Below, piece after piece: positions 14,838-23,191 of a stretch of 40,074 bases of DNA. The first letter of the stretch is position 1. Every line of letters begins with the position of its first letter. The translations under genes were made by a program, and so were the position numbers. The notes below the pieces were generated by a model. That model was given only the letters and a program-made list of their open reading frames with translations. It was not told the DNA's origin and ran no database searches. Origin of the DNA: Tissierellia bacterium (GTDB lineage: Bacteria; Bacillota; Clostridia; Tissierellales; Peptoniphilaceae); NCBI GenBank assembly GCA_030537765.1, contig JAUNVH010000013.1, positions 1 to 40,074 of the forward strand. Reading direction: 5' to 3'.

Positions 14838-17684
14838 ATGTCTAATAATAGAAAGAGGAGTAAAACCAATTCAGCTGCATTTTCTATATTGAAGATTATA
14901 AAAGTTTTACTCATAATTCTACTTATAGCGATAATTATAGCTGGCATAATAATAGGTTCAATGGTACTGGGAGTTGTTAAAAATGCACCAGAGATTGATC
15001 CAACGACTATAATTCCATCGCTTAGTCAAACATCTACTATTTATGCAAATGACGGGCAATTGATTGAAAAAATTCAGACTACCGAATTTAGAACAGTCGT
15101 GCCTTATGATAGAATCCCAAAATATCTTGAAGACGCATTTATATCTATTGAAGATGAGAGGTTTAGACAGCATAATGGTGTAGATATAATTGGAATAGGT
15201 AGTTCGACAATTGAAAACATAAAACATGGACGCATTGTCAGAGGAGCAAGTACAATAACCCAACAGCTTGTTGGTAATATGTATCTAGACAGAACTGAAA
15301 AGACTCTTGATAGAAAACTAATAGAGGCTTATTTAGCAATGCAAATGGAACAGAAGCTTTCGAAAGAGCAAATTATGGAAGCATATCTAAATAGAATCAA
15401 TTTAGGTCAAGGTGCATACGGCGTTCAAGAGGCCAGTCAGACATACTTCTCAAAGAATGTCGAGGAATTGACATTGGCTGAAGCCGCTTTATTTGCTGGA
15501 ATTGTAAAAAGCCCTACAAATTATCAGCCCATAAAACGAATTGAGCCAAGTGATTATGATCCCGATACTATGGATAAAGTTGGCGAAATTGACGTATTAG
15601 GTAAAAATATGTATTTGATCTATAATCAAAATTCAGTTGACAGACAACATATAGTTTTAAAGCAGATGTTAAAACTTGGCTTTATCGATCAAAGTCAATA
15701 TGATGAAGCTCTAAACGAAGATATCCGCTTAGCCATCAAGCCTGGTCAAAAAGTACTTCATTCTATGACATCTTATCCGATGGATTTTGTAAAACGTGAA
15801 GCCACACAGGCGCTATCAGAGCATTTCAACGTCTCATATGAAGAGGCTGGCATACTTCTAAATACTGGTGGATTTAAAATTTATTCTACAATAGATTTAA
15901 AGATGCAAAAGAAATTAGAAAATATTTACGAAAACTTTACGGAATTAATTGCCGGCTCTCCCGACAATTTTAAAGAACCATTCTTGATAAATTGGAGCAT
16001 GAGTAAGACGGGCAATATAATAGATTCAGCAGGTAGAATAGTCTATTACAAATATGGCAATCTATTTGACCAAAATGCACTAGTATTGCCACAGAGCTCT
16101 TACGATGTAACAAATGACGGATTATTGCTAAAAACTCAGATATTTAGAGCATATGAGGATACAATTTCACTCGATCCATGCTATACAATAAATGCTGAAA
16201 AGAATTTGGTAGTCCACGATGTAGGCCCAATTGTAGTCCCAAAAGATCTATATAAAGTAAATGAAGAGGGCCATATATTAATTAGTAATAAATTCTTAAA
16301 ACAGAAAGAGAATTTCTATTCAATCGATGAAAATGGCATTTTAAGAATACCGGAACAATTTGTTCCAATACAAAAAGATGGCATTGTTCAACCTCAAAGT
16401 GCGACTGTAATCATGGATTATCATAAAGGTGAAATCGTAGCATTAGTGGGCGGAAGAGATGTTTCTGGAAATAGAATATTAAATAGAGCTACTGCTTCAC
16501 CTAGACAACCAGGTTCATCTATAAAGCCACTTTCAGTATATTTAACTGCTGTAGCAAATGGTAAAGGGGCAGGTTCCATAGTAGACGACGTACCAATAAC
16601 TGTCGGAGGCCAAGCTTGGCCCAGAAATGTTGACAAAAGATATCACGGTTTAGTGACATATAGAGATGCTATGATCTATTCTCACAACGCTTCTGCAGTA
16701 TCTATAGTAAAAGAAATTGGAATCAAAAATTCTCTCGATATGTTAGAAAAATTAGGCATAATCGATAAGGAGAATCCAGAAAAAGATAGCATAATAACTT
16801 CTGTAGAAAATCGTGAAACAAATGATGAAAACTATTCCGCATTGGCGCTTGGAGGCATGACAAGAGGCATTACGCCACTCGAGATGACAGCTGCATATGG
16901 CGCAATTGCCAATGATGGAAATTATATTAAACCAAAATCATTTACAAAAATTTTGGACGTAAACGATAATTTAATAGTCGAAAATAAAACACATATGACA
17001 AAAGCCGCATCACCAGCAGAAGCATATGTCGTAAAAGATATGATGACAAGCGTAGTTAATAAAGGCTATTATGGTAAATATGCAAAAATCGATAATATGA
17101 TAACAGCCGGTAAAACTGGAACGACTCAAGAGAGAGCTGATATCTGGTTTATAGGCTTTACACCATATTACGCAATAGGCACATGGATTGGAAACGACTC
17201 TCCAAAAATTAATATCTCTCAAGGTTCAGACACAGCAGCCAAGTTTTGGAGAATGATTGGCGAAAGTATACATGAGGGCTTAGAGCCAATTGAAGAATTT
17301 GAAAGACCAGATGGAGTTGTAGAAGTTAAAGTTTGTAAACAAAGCGGCAAATTGCCATCTAGTTCATGTTCGACCATTACTGAACTTTTTCCAGAAAGCA
17401 GCGTTCCAACTGAAAGATGTGATCAGCACAAATACTTGCAAGTATGTTCAATTTCTGGAAAGATTGCATCTAAATGGTGTCCAAGTTCATTAGTTGAATC
17501 GAGATCTTATTTCGTGCGTGAACCGGCATACAAGGCAGAAGACCATGGCGGAGTATATCCACCAGACTATTCTAGCCAACCGCCAAGTTCATATTGCGAT
17601 GTGCATACTGAAGATGCCTATTACGATTTCTTCTATGGACCAAATAGAGGAAGTAGTAACAGTTCTGATAAAGATAATGATTAA
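14838..17684 (+). CDS. class A penicillin-binding protein (PBP1A type)
   Basis: Bifunctional peptidoglycan synthase anchored in the membrane. The 948 residues give a basic tail, one membrane helix at about 19-47, and a GT51 glycosyltransferase domain (about 65-240) with catalytic Glu105 in SIEDERF, GASTITQQL and RKLIEAYLA. The transpeptidase domain has SSIK (560-563, nucleophile Ser560), SHN (615-617) and KTG (759-761). About 140 residues separate the linker from the usual transpeptidase start and include an inserted region at about 375-505. The tail (833-920) has six cysteines (833, 844, 861, 870, 881, 920) in two SGK-containing units and ends rich in Ser, Asp and Tyr. The ATG at 14838 follows AGGAGG. 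It is transcribed alone, away from hflX, and ends at a strong terminator. ponA/pbp1a is the nearest name. Confidence 0.95.
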   Translation: MSNNRKRSKTNSAAFSILKIIKVLLIILLIAIIIAGIIIGSMVLGVVKNAPEIDPTTIIPSLSQTSTIYANDGQLIEKIQTTEFRTVVPYDRIPKYLEDAFISIEDERFRQHNGVDIIGIGSSTIENIKHGRIVRGASTITQQLVGNMYLDRTEKTLDRKLIEAYLAMQMEQKLSKEQIMEAYLNRINLGQGAYGVQEASQTYFSKNVEELTLAEAALFAGIVKSPTNYQPIKRIEPSDYDPDTMDKVGEIDVLGKNMYLIYNQNSVDRQHIVLKQMLKLGFIDQSQYDEALNEDIRLAIKPGQKVLHSMTSYPMDFVKREATQALSEHFNVSYEEAGILLNTGGFKIYSTIDLKMQKKLENIYENFTELIAGSPDNFKEPFLINWSMSKTGNIIDSAGRIVYYKYGNLFDQNALVLPQSSYDVTNDGLLLKTQIFRAYEDTISLDPCYTINAEKNLVVHDVGPIVVPKDLYKVNEEGHILISNKFLKQKENFYSIDENGILRIPEQFVPIQKDGIVQPQSATVIMDYHKGEIVALVGGRDVSGNRILNRATASPRQPGSSIKPLSVYLTAVANGKGAGSIVDDVPITVGGQAWPRNVDKRYHGLVTYRDAMIYSHNASAVSIVKEIGIKNSLDMLEKLGIIDKENPEKDSIITSVENRETNDENYSALALGGMTRGITPLEMTAAYGAIANDGNYIKPKSFTKILDVNDNLIVENKTHMTKAASPAEAYVVKDMMTSVVNKGYYGKYAKIDNMITAGKTGTTQERADIWFIGFTPYYAIGTWIGNDSPKINISQGSDTAAKFWRMIGESIHEGLEPIEEFERPDGVVEVKVCKQSGKLPSSSCSTITELFPESSVPTERCDQHKYLQVCSISGKIASKWCPSSLVESRSYFVREPAYKAEDHGGVYPPDYSSQPPSSYCDVHTEDAYYDFFYGPNRGSSNSSDKDND

Positions 17685-17686
17685 AT

Positions 17687-17720
17687 AAAAAAGCTGAATC
17701 TTTTTTGATTCAGCTTTTTT
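17687..17720. terminator. bidirectional terminator between the PBP gene and the NlpC/P60 gene
   Basis: A perfect 10-bp stem (AAGCTGAATC at 17691-17700 with GATTCAGCTT at 17707-17716) has a 6-nt T loop. It is flanked by A-runs on the left and T-runs on the right, so either strand gives hairpin plus U-tract. The two flanking genes converge on it. Confidence 0.93.
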
Positions 17721-17775
17721 CATATCAAAAGTAGTATTAATTTTCTCCCATTTTAAAATATATTAAAATCAGATT

Positions 17776-19119
17776 TTAATAATTATAATCTTTTATTCTA
17801 TAAACTTTATATCCATCTTTTCTAACATTATTAATTATAACCCCAGTTTTTGGTAATGATTCTATAACCTTACCATTGCCTAGATAAATCATCATATGGC
17901 CATTTTCACCACTCTTACTGAGTATATCTCCTCTTTTTAATTGACTCATGGGTACAATCTCGAATGCATCAGAATAGTCTATTGTCCAAGTGTAGAGCAC
18001 AGAATCTCGATAAATACCTGCACAGTCCATAGCAGTAGCTACAAGGCCTGAACAATCTAGAGATGAATATGGTGTATTTATTAAGTTCTTAGCGGCAGCA
18101 ATCATTGCTTCTTTTTGTAAATCTAAGCCTTCGAATTCTGAAAAGAACCAATATAGATCACCTATTCTTCTGCCCTTGTCGATCTCTTTGAAAATCAAAT
18201 TAGTATTTCCTTGATATAAAGAAATCATGCCTTCTTCATAAAACTCAATTAACATGTCTATATCTATATAAGATTCCACATAAGTTTCTTTATCGCCCAT
18301 AAAGCTAAAGCCAGCTACTATTGAGGTGTTTATATTATTATCTACGCCCTCTATTTCTATTGGCATCGTCAATAAAACACCCACAGGGGCATTGAGTATA
18401 TAATCGTTTATATACCTCTCAGCTTCATCTGTTCTTTGATAGAAACAGTATCCTTCTTTTGGAATATTGACTTCTCCTTTTACAATTTCGGCAGTTTGCA
18501 AAATATCATTTTTACAAACGATAAACACTCCTTTTGGTAAATTGATTTTTCCTCCAACAGCTGAATTGAATATATAAAAACCTTTATCTAATTCTAAGCT
18601 TTCAGCACGGTTAAATTGAGGTTTTTCATCGACTGAAGATTTTGAACTGTCTATTATTATTGTCTTGGTAGCCTCATCGTAATCGACAAAAAAGTTTAGA
18701 GCTTTACCTAAATCTCTAAGTTTAAAATAATTATTGTCCTCAATTAAATACGCATCTATATCAGTTTTTACGCCATCAACTCTGACAGTTTGCTCGCTTT
18801 TTATTGCATTGGCCTTATTATAGATAGGATTGCCAGTATCAGATGTATTGACATATATCTTATCTTTAAAAATCTCTACTGTCGATGTTTCTTTGTCGAA
18901 ATAGACATCGAAACTGGAGAGAGTATCCCTCATTGCGCTTGCTATGTCTCGCAATTTAAAATAATTATATCCATCGATATTATAAGACATTATCTCTACA
19001 ATTTCTCGATCTAATTCAATTTGATTTCTCTTTCCCAAAGCTTCTTTGGCATATGCTTTTGTATTTACTAAAAACAAAATTGCTAAGGCCAGTATAAGTG
19101 TTTTCTTAATATTTTTCAT
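17776..19119 (-). CDS. secreted NlpC/P60 peptidase with copper-amine-oxidase-like N-terminal repeats
   Basis: Probably a secreted or wall-bound cell-wall hydrolase cleaving peptide stems. The 447 residues start with a signal peptide (1-24, ending KAYA). Two copies of the 'stalk' domain named after the copper amine oxidase N-terminus follow, each with a YFKLRD motif (53-58 and 131-136); this domain does not imply oxidase activity. A middle region (about 165-340) is not recognised. The C-terminal NlpC/P60 domain (about 340-447) has YSSLDCSGLV with catalytic Cys356, GHMMIYLG with His408, and a polar third residue near Glu420. The ATG at 19119 follows AAGGAG. The 76-nt gap from folD shows no clear promoter, so it may be read through from the folD operon. 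The substrate is unknown. Confidence 0.88.
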   Translation of the reverse strand: MKNIKKTLILALAILFLVNTKAYAKEALGKRNQIELDREIVEIMSYNIDGYNYFKLRDIASAMRDTLSSFDVYFDKETSTVEIFKDKIYVNTSDTGNPIYNKANAIKSEQTVRVDGVKTDIDAYLIEDNNYFKLRDLGKALNFFVDYDEATKTIIIDSSKSSVDEKPQFNRAESLELDKGFYIFNSAVGGKINLPKGVFIVCKNDILQTAEIVKGEVNIPKEGYCFYQRTDEAERYINDYILNAPVGVLLTMPIEIEGVDNNINTSIVAGFSFMGDKETYVESYIDIDMLIEFYEEGMISLYQGNTNLIFKEIDKGRRIGDLYWFFSEFEGLDLQKEAMIAAAKNLINTPYSSLDCSGLVATAMDCAGIYRDSVLYTWTIDYSDAFEIVPMSQLKRGDILSKSGENGHMMIYLGNGKVIESLPKTGVIINNVRKDGYKVYRIKDYNY

Positions 19120-19195
19120 CTCTACTCCTTCTTTTGTCTTTGACTATTCAAATTGTCTAATTTAAAATATCTATTTTCTATTTTTAAATACTACT

Positions 19196-20047
19196 TTATC
19201 TTTCCAATAAATTAATTCCAGCGATTAGATTGTTTTTTAATAGACATGCAGTAGTTACAGAGCCTATTCCTCCAAATACAGGCGTTATATATTTAACTTT
19301 ATCGCTTACTTCGTCAAATTTTACATCGCCACAGAGTTTACCGTCTTCATTCTCGCTCATGCCTACATCTATGACTATTGAATCTTTTGTGAAATATTGC
19401 ATATCAAATATTTCAGCTTTTCCGACTGCACATACTACAATATCTGAAGATTTTGAAAGTTTTTTGACTTTTTCATTATCACTTTTACTATGCGTAATAA
19501 TTACACTTGCGTCCTCTTTTAACATCATCATAACTAAAGGCTTACCGACAACTTCCGTTCTGTTCATTATCAAAACCGTTTTTGATTTTAAATCTATATC
19601 ATAAAACTCTAAGAGTTTCATAATTGCATTGGGGGTACATGGCAATAAATTTTCGAAATTACCACTAAATAATCTATTTAAATTCTCACTATTGATACAA
19701 TCGACGTCTTTTAAAGGGTTTATCAATTCAGAAATCTCTTTCGAATTAATCTGTTTTGGAAAAGGCCTAAGTGGCATTATGCCTGAATATTCATTATCTG
19801 TATTCAATTTATTTATCAAGTTTAAAAATTCATCTCGACATACATCTGACGCTAGCTTGAAACTCTCATAAGGCATATTGACACTCTCGCAAGCCTTTAT
19901 CATCCCTCTTTCATATGATATATCTGATGGATCTTCCCCAATTCTTATAATTGCCAATTTGGGAAATTCATTATAGTCTTTTAATTTAGCCGCAATTTCT
20001 TCTTTTATTTTATCAGCTACAGCTTTTCCCTTTAAAATATTTGCCAT
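19196..20047 (-). CDS. folD: FolD-like methylenetetrahydrofolate dehydrogenase with altered cyclohydrolase residues
   Basis: FolD normally oxidises methylene-THF with NAD(P)+ and hydrolyses methenyl-THF to formyl-THF. The 283-residue protein has the two-domain fold and normal length: N-terminal ILKGKAVADKI, KDVDCIN (113-119), LPCTPNAIMKLL, nucleotide-binding NRTEVVGKPL (162-171), IDVGM and PVFGGIGSVTTACLL. Yet the catalytic Lys of the YxxxK motif (Lys54 in E. coli) is Met49 in YERGMIKACE. The Gln of VQLPLP (Gln98 in E. coli) is Leu93 in IMPLRPFP. GRS has become NRT and VPGGVGP has become VFGGIGS. The second Asp of KDVD (Asp116) is kept. Dehydrogenase activity is plausible; cyclohydrolase activity is doubtful. 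The ATG at 20047 comes 14 nt after ricT. I have a vague memory of a clostridial subgroup with YERG at this site, so it may not be unique. Confidence 0.85.
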   Translation of the reverse strand: MANILKGKAVADKIKEEIAAKLKDYNEFPKLAIIRIGEDPSDISYERGMIKACESVNMPYESFKLASDVCRDEFLNLINKLNTDNEYSGIMPLRPFPKQINSKEISELINPLKDVDCINSENLNRLFSGNFENLLPCTPNAIMKLLEFYDIDLKSKTVLIMNRTEVVGKPLVMMMLKEDASVIITHSKSDNEKVKKLSKSSDIVVCAVGKAEIFDMQYFTKDSIVIDVGMSENEDGKLCGDVKFDEVSDKVKYITPVFGGIGSVTTACLLKNNLIAGINLLER

Positions 20048-20061
20048 GACTCTCTCCTTTA

Positions 20062-20955
20062 CTAATCGTTTTCTAATTCTTTTAAATCTTCCCCAACATC
20101 TTTATCTCTATTCGATTCTGATTTATTTTTATAATCATTATCGATTTTTCCTGTATCATATATTTCGTCGATATTATAATTTGAAAGTAATATATCGCCA
20201 TCTGATTCGATTTTTACTCTCACTTGATTTTGCATCGGATTGTTGCTAATTACAGTGCCCTTACCATCTTCAGTTTTGACAATAGCACCAAGTTTGGGCA
20301 TTTTTTTTAGCATTTCTTCATAGCCTTCTTGTTCATATCTCAAACAGCACATAAGACGACCACAAATCCCTGATATTTTAGTTGGATTTAATGACAAACT
20401 TTGGTCTTTGGCCATTTTTATCGATACGGGATTAAATTCACATAGATATGAAGAGCAACAAGTTTCTCTGCCACAGCAACCTAAAGCTCCCAAATGTTTC
20501 GCTTCATCCCTAACACCAATTTGTCTCAGTTCAATTCTAGTTTTGAATATGGCGGCTAAATCTTTGACCAATTCTCTGAAATCAATTCTGCCATCGGCTG
20601 TGAAATAGAATAAAATTTTGTTATTGTCAAAAGTGTACTCTGCATTGATAAGCTTCATCTTTAAACCATGAGCTTTAATTTTTTCTTCACACAATACGAG
20701 CGCCTCTTCAGCTCTTCTTACATTATCTTGATATTTTATTTCATCTTCTGTTGTGGCGATTCTAATCACAGGCTTTAAATTCTTAACTATTTTACACTCT
20801 GAGACTTTTTTCTTGCCCACTACTACTTTTCCATATTCAACGCCTCTTATAGTCTCTACAATGACATTGTCACCTAAATTTATATCCATATCTGCGGGAT
20901 CAAAGTAGTAAATCTTTCCCGCTTTTTTAAATCTCACTCCTACTACATTTATCAA
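20062..20955 (-). CDS. ricT: PSP1-domain protein RicT (YaaT)
   Basis: Cytoplasmic protein which in Bacillus forms the iron-sulfur RicA-RicF-RicT complex that works with RNase Y and affects competence, biofilm and sporulation. The 297 residues contain the PSP1 domain (about 60-210) with its cysteine-rich core GCCGRETCC and CGRLMCCLRYE; cysteines are at 160, 161, 166, 167, 172, 198, 203 and 204. The C-terminal 40 residues are charged and probably disordered. The start is TTG at 20955, with GGAGG 7 nt upstream, overlapping the TGA of holB (TTGA). The order holB-ricT matches Bacillus. The next Bacillus gene, yabA, is absent, and folD follows instead. Confidence 0.93.
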   Translation of the reverse strand: MINVVGVRFKKAGKIYYFDPADMDINLGDNVIVETIRGVEYGKVVVGKKKVSECKIVKNLKPVIRIATTEDEIKYQDNVRRAEEALVLCEEKIKAHGLKMKLINAEYTFDNNKILFYFTADGRIDFRELVKDLAAIFKTRIELRQIGVRDEAKHLGALGCCGRETCCSSYLCEFNPVSIKMAKDQSLSLNPTKISGICGRLMCCLRYEQEGYEEMLKKMPKLGAIVKTEDGKGTVISNNPMQNQVRVKIESDGDILLSNYNIDEIYDTGKIDNDYKNKSESNRDKDVGEDLKELEND

Positions 20956-21935
20956 TTACATTCCTCCAATATATTTAAAAACATCAGCTCTAGATTGAGC
21001 ATGAAGTTAGAATTTCCTTCTAATTTTTTTGAAAAATCGTTTATACTATTTAATATCTTATCAATATTATTTAAAGATAAAAAGCTTTGAGTCTTGAGTA
21101 TATCGATTTTATCACGATTTATAATTTGTGCATCTTCTTTTAATAGAGTATATCTATAAAGATCAGATGCCCAAAGTTCATAAATTTCTACTATTGTGTT
21201 CATATAATCTTTATTGTTTTCAAAAAATTCTTGATTATTAACAAATGATGCCATCCCACCTTTGATGACATTGTCCAGTATATTTAAAGACTTATCTCTT
21301 ATAGCATTAAAATTCTCGTCTTCGATCAATTTTACCGCTCTGCCGATTGAACCTTTTGAAAAATCTGCTATAAAACTTGCTTTTTCACCATTTATATTAT
21401 AGTTTTTACTCAAATATTCAATAATTTTAAAATTGTCTAATGGAAAAAATTTATATAATTGGCATCTAGAGAGTATTGTGGGTAAAAGTCTTTTTGGATT
21501 GGAGCTAAGCAATATAATTTTGAGATAAGAAGGTGGCTCTTCCAATGTTTTCAAAAATGCATTCTGTGCCTCTTTATTCATCAAATCGGCATGGTCTATT
21601 ATAAATACTTTCAATTCCGATTCATAAGGCCTGACATTTGCATTTTCAATTAAATTTGATATGGTTTCTTTGCGTATTAAATTATTTTCTGGCTTTACAT
21701 AAAATAGATCCGGATGAGTATGGTTTGAAAATTTATAGCATGATGGACAATTTCCGCAAGGTCTTTCGACCTTTGATGGGCATAGCAAAGCCTTGGCAAA
21801 AATATTTGCAATATATTTTTTGCCAACGCCTGAATTGCCACTGAACAAAAAAAGATGACCTATCTCTCTTTGTTCTATCATTCTCATTAAACTATTGATA
21901 ATTGCATCATGTCCTATTACTTCTTTAAAATTCAT
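20952..21935 (-). CDS. holB: DNA polymerase III delta' subunit HolB
   Basis: Clamp-loader AAA+ subunit that helps place the beta clamp on DNA. The 327 residues begin NFKEVIGHDAIINSL. They carry a Walker A motif GNSGVGKK (33-40), the zinc-binding cysteines 52, 60, 63 and 66 (PCGNCPSC), FIIDHADLMNKEAQNAFLK as the Walker B region, and LEEPP. The sensor region SSNPKRLLPTILSRC includes the SRC motif. Length and motifs fit delta'; a DnaX (tau/gamma) protein would be longer. The ATG at 21935 overlaps the stop of the preceding gene (TAATG). It lies in the tmk-darA-holB-ricT order known from Firmicutes. Confidence 0.93.
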   Translation of the reverse strand: MNFKEVIGHDAIINSLMRMIEQREIGHLFLFSGNSGVGKKYIANIFAKALLCPSKVERPCGNCPSCYKFSNHTHPDLFYVKPENNLIRKETISNLIENANVRPYESELKVFIIDHADLMNKEAQNAFLKTLEEPPSYLKIILLSSNPKRLLPTILSRCQLYKFFPLDNFKIIEYLSKNYNINGEKASFIADFSKGSIGRAVKLIEDENFNAIRDKSLNILDNVIKGGMASFVNNQEFFENNKDYMNTIVEIYELWASDLYRYTLLKEDAQIINRDKIDILKTQSFLSLNNIDKILNSINDFSKKLEGNSNFMLNLELMFLNILEECN

Positions 21936-22219
21936 TACAATGCGATAGTCTTATCTACATCAACTATAAATAGATGAGCTCCAGAAACTATGATGTTTCC
22001 GTCTTCAGATTTAAATTCTTCGTCTTTAACCGATTTTTTTATAATATTCTTTACAAAATCTAATTCATCATCTTCAACGCCAATTAAAAAAGTTGAATTA
22101 CCACTCTTTAAAAAGCCTCCAGTAGATGCTAGTTTAGTTATTTTTATATTTTCTTCAGTAAAGTTTTTAACAGCTTCATTTACAAACTTATCTTGTATAA
22201 TCGCAATAATAAGCTTCAT
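21935..22219 (-). CDS. short DarA/PstA-like protein (second copy)
   Basis: Paralogue of the gene just upstream, in the PII-like c-di-AMP receptor family (DUF970). The 94 residues share the start MKLI-AI-QD, the KLASTGGFLKSGN-T block (29-42) and a C-terminal LFIVDVD strand with the neighbour. It lacks about 14 residues in the region that is residues 70-90 of the longer copy, which in this family forms an extended loop. The binding-site core TGGFLKSGN is intact, so it might still bind a nucleotide or form mixed trimers; this is inference. The ATG at 22219 follows AGGAGG. It occupies the slot held by yaaR in Bacillus, between darA and holB. Confidence 0.88.
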   Translation of the reverse strand: MKLIIAIIQDKFVNEAVKNFTEENIKITKLASTGGFLKSGNSTFLIGVEDDELDFVKNIIKKSVKDEEFKSEDGNIIVSGAHLFIVDVDKTIAL

Positions 22220-22229
22220 TCTTTGCCTC

Positions 22230-22556
22230 CTAATAATTTACATATTCTTCTATATCTAAAATAAATATATTTGCTCCGCCAACTTTGACTTCCATAGGAT
22301 ATGGAACATAATTATCTCCAGGTATAGTCATCGTTAAAAGAGATGTAGTTATTTCTCTAGTTTTGCAATTGTCTTCAATAATCTTAATTGCCTTTTCAAC
22401 TCTTTCATCATCCACACCTAAAAGTAAAGTAGTATTTCCGCTTTTTAAAAATCCACCAGTTGATGCCAATTTAGTAACTCTATAATCTTCTTGCATCAAC
22501 TCATCAATCAGAATATGCGAATCCTGATCTTGAACTATGGCAACTATTAATTTCAT
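22230..22556 (-). CDS. darA: cyclic-di-AMP receptor DarA/PstA
   Basis: PII-like trimeric receptor that binds c-di-AMP; the downstream target of the family is still poorly known. At 108 residues it has the standard length. MKLIVAIVQDQD opens the first strand, TKLASTGGFLKSGNTT (28-43) is the family signature around the ligand, and GGANIFILDIEEY ends the protein. It is directly downstream of tmk, as in Bacillus (yaaQ). The ATG at 22556 lies 2 nt before the tmk stop, and the ribosome binding site is the GGAGGAATAAT region inside the end of tmk. Confidence 0.95.
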   Translation of the reverse strand: MKLIVAIVQDQDSHILIDELMQEDYRVTKLASTGGFLKSGNTTLLLGVDDERVEKAIKIIEDNCKTREITTSLLTMTIPGDNYVPYPMEVKVGGANIFILDIEEYVNY

Positions 22557-22558
22557 TA

Positions 22559-23191
22559 TTATTCCTCCATTTTGCTATTTATAATATTTATACATTCAGT
22601 TTTAATTTCTAAAACTGATTTAGTTCCATCTATTATATATAATTCCCTATCATAAATTTGTAAAGCTTTTTGATAGCCTTCATAAACCAAATTGTGAAAA
22701 TCTTCACCTGCATTTTCTATTCTATCAAATTCAAAAACTTTTTGCTTGCGTTTTAATGTCGTTATTGGATCAATATCTATAAATATAACTAAATCTGGCA
22801 AGCAATCGCCTATTGCAAATTTATTTATATCATAGACCTCTTTTATGCCTAAATTTCTCGCATAGCCTTGATATGCCAAAGAAGATATAACAAATCTGTC
22901 ACAAATTACTAAGGCATCTCTCTTTATCGCAGGTCTTATAATTTCGTCCACATTTTGGGCTCTCTGTGCAGCAAATAAAAGCGCTTCTGTTTTTTTAGAC
23001 ATATGCCTATTTTCATTATCCAAAAGCCCTTTTCTAATGCTTTCTCCGATAGAAGTTCCACCCGGCTCCCTAGTCATAACTATATCATCAATTTTATCTT
23101 TATAATAATTATAAATTTCATTGGCAATAGTAGTCTTTCCGCTGCCATCCGGTCCTTCTAGTGCTATAAATAATCCTCTATTTTTATTCAT
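22559..23191 (-). CDS. tmk: thymidylate kinase Tmk
   Basis: Cytoplasmic kinase that phosphorylates dTMP to dTDP for DNA synthesis. From the chosen start there are 210 residues, the usual length. The P-loop is GPDGSGKTT (13-21), REPGGTSIGE follows, then DRF (98-100) within VICDRFVISSLAYQG, all typical. A longer frame from TTG at 23209 adds six residues inside the decarboxylase gene. The ATG at 23191 fits the family N-terminus, has GGTGG upstream, and overlaps the decarboxylase stop by 8 nt. Coupled translation is likely. Confidence 0.96.
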   Translation of the reverse strand: MNKNRGLFIALEGPDGSGKTTIANEIYNYYKDKIDDIVMTREPGGTSIGESIRKGLLDNENRHMSKKTEALLFAAQRAQNVDEIIRPAIKRDALVICDRFVISSLAYQGYARNLGIKEVYDINKFAIGDCLPDLVIFIDIDPITTLKRKQKVFEFDRIENAGEDFHNLVYEGYQKALQIYDRELYIIDGTKSVLEIKTECINIINSKMEE

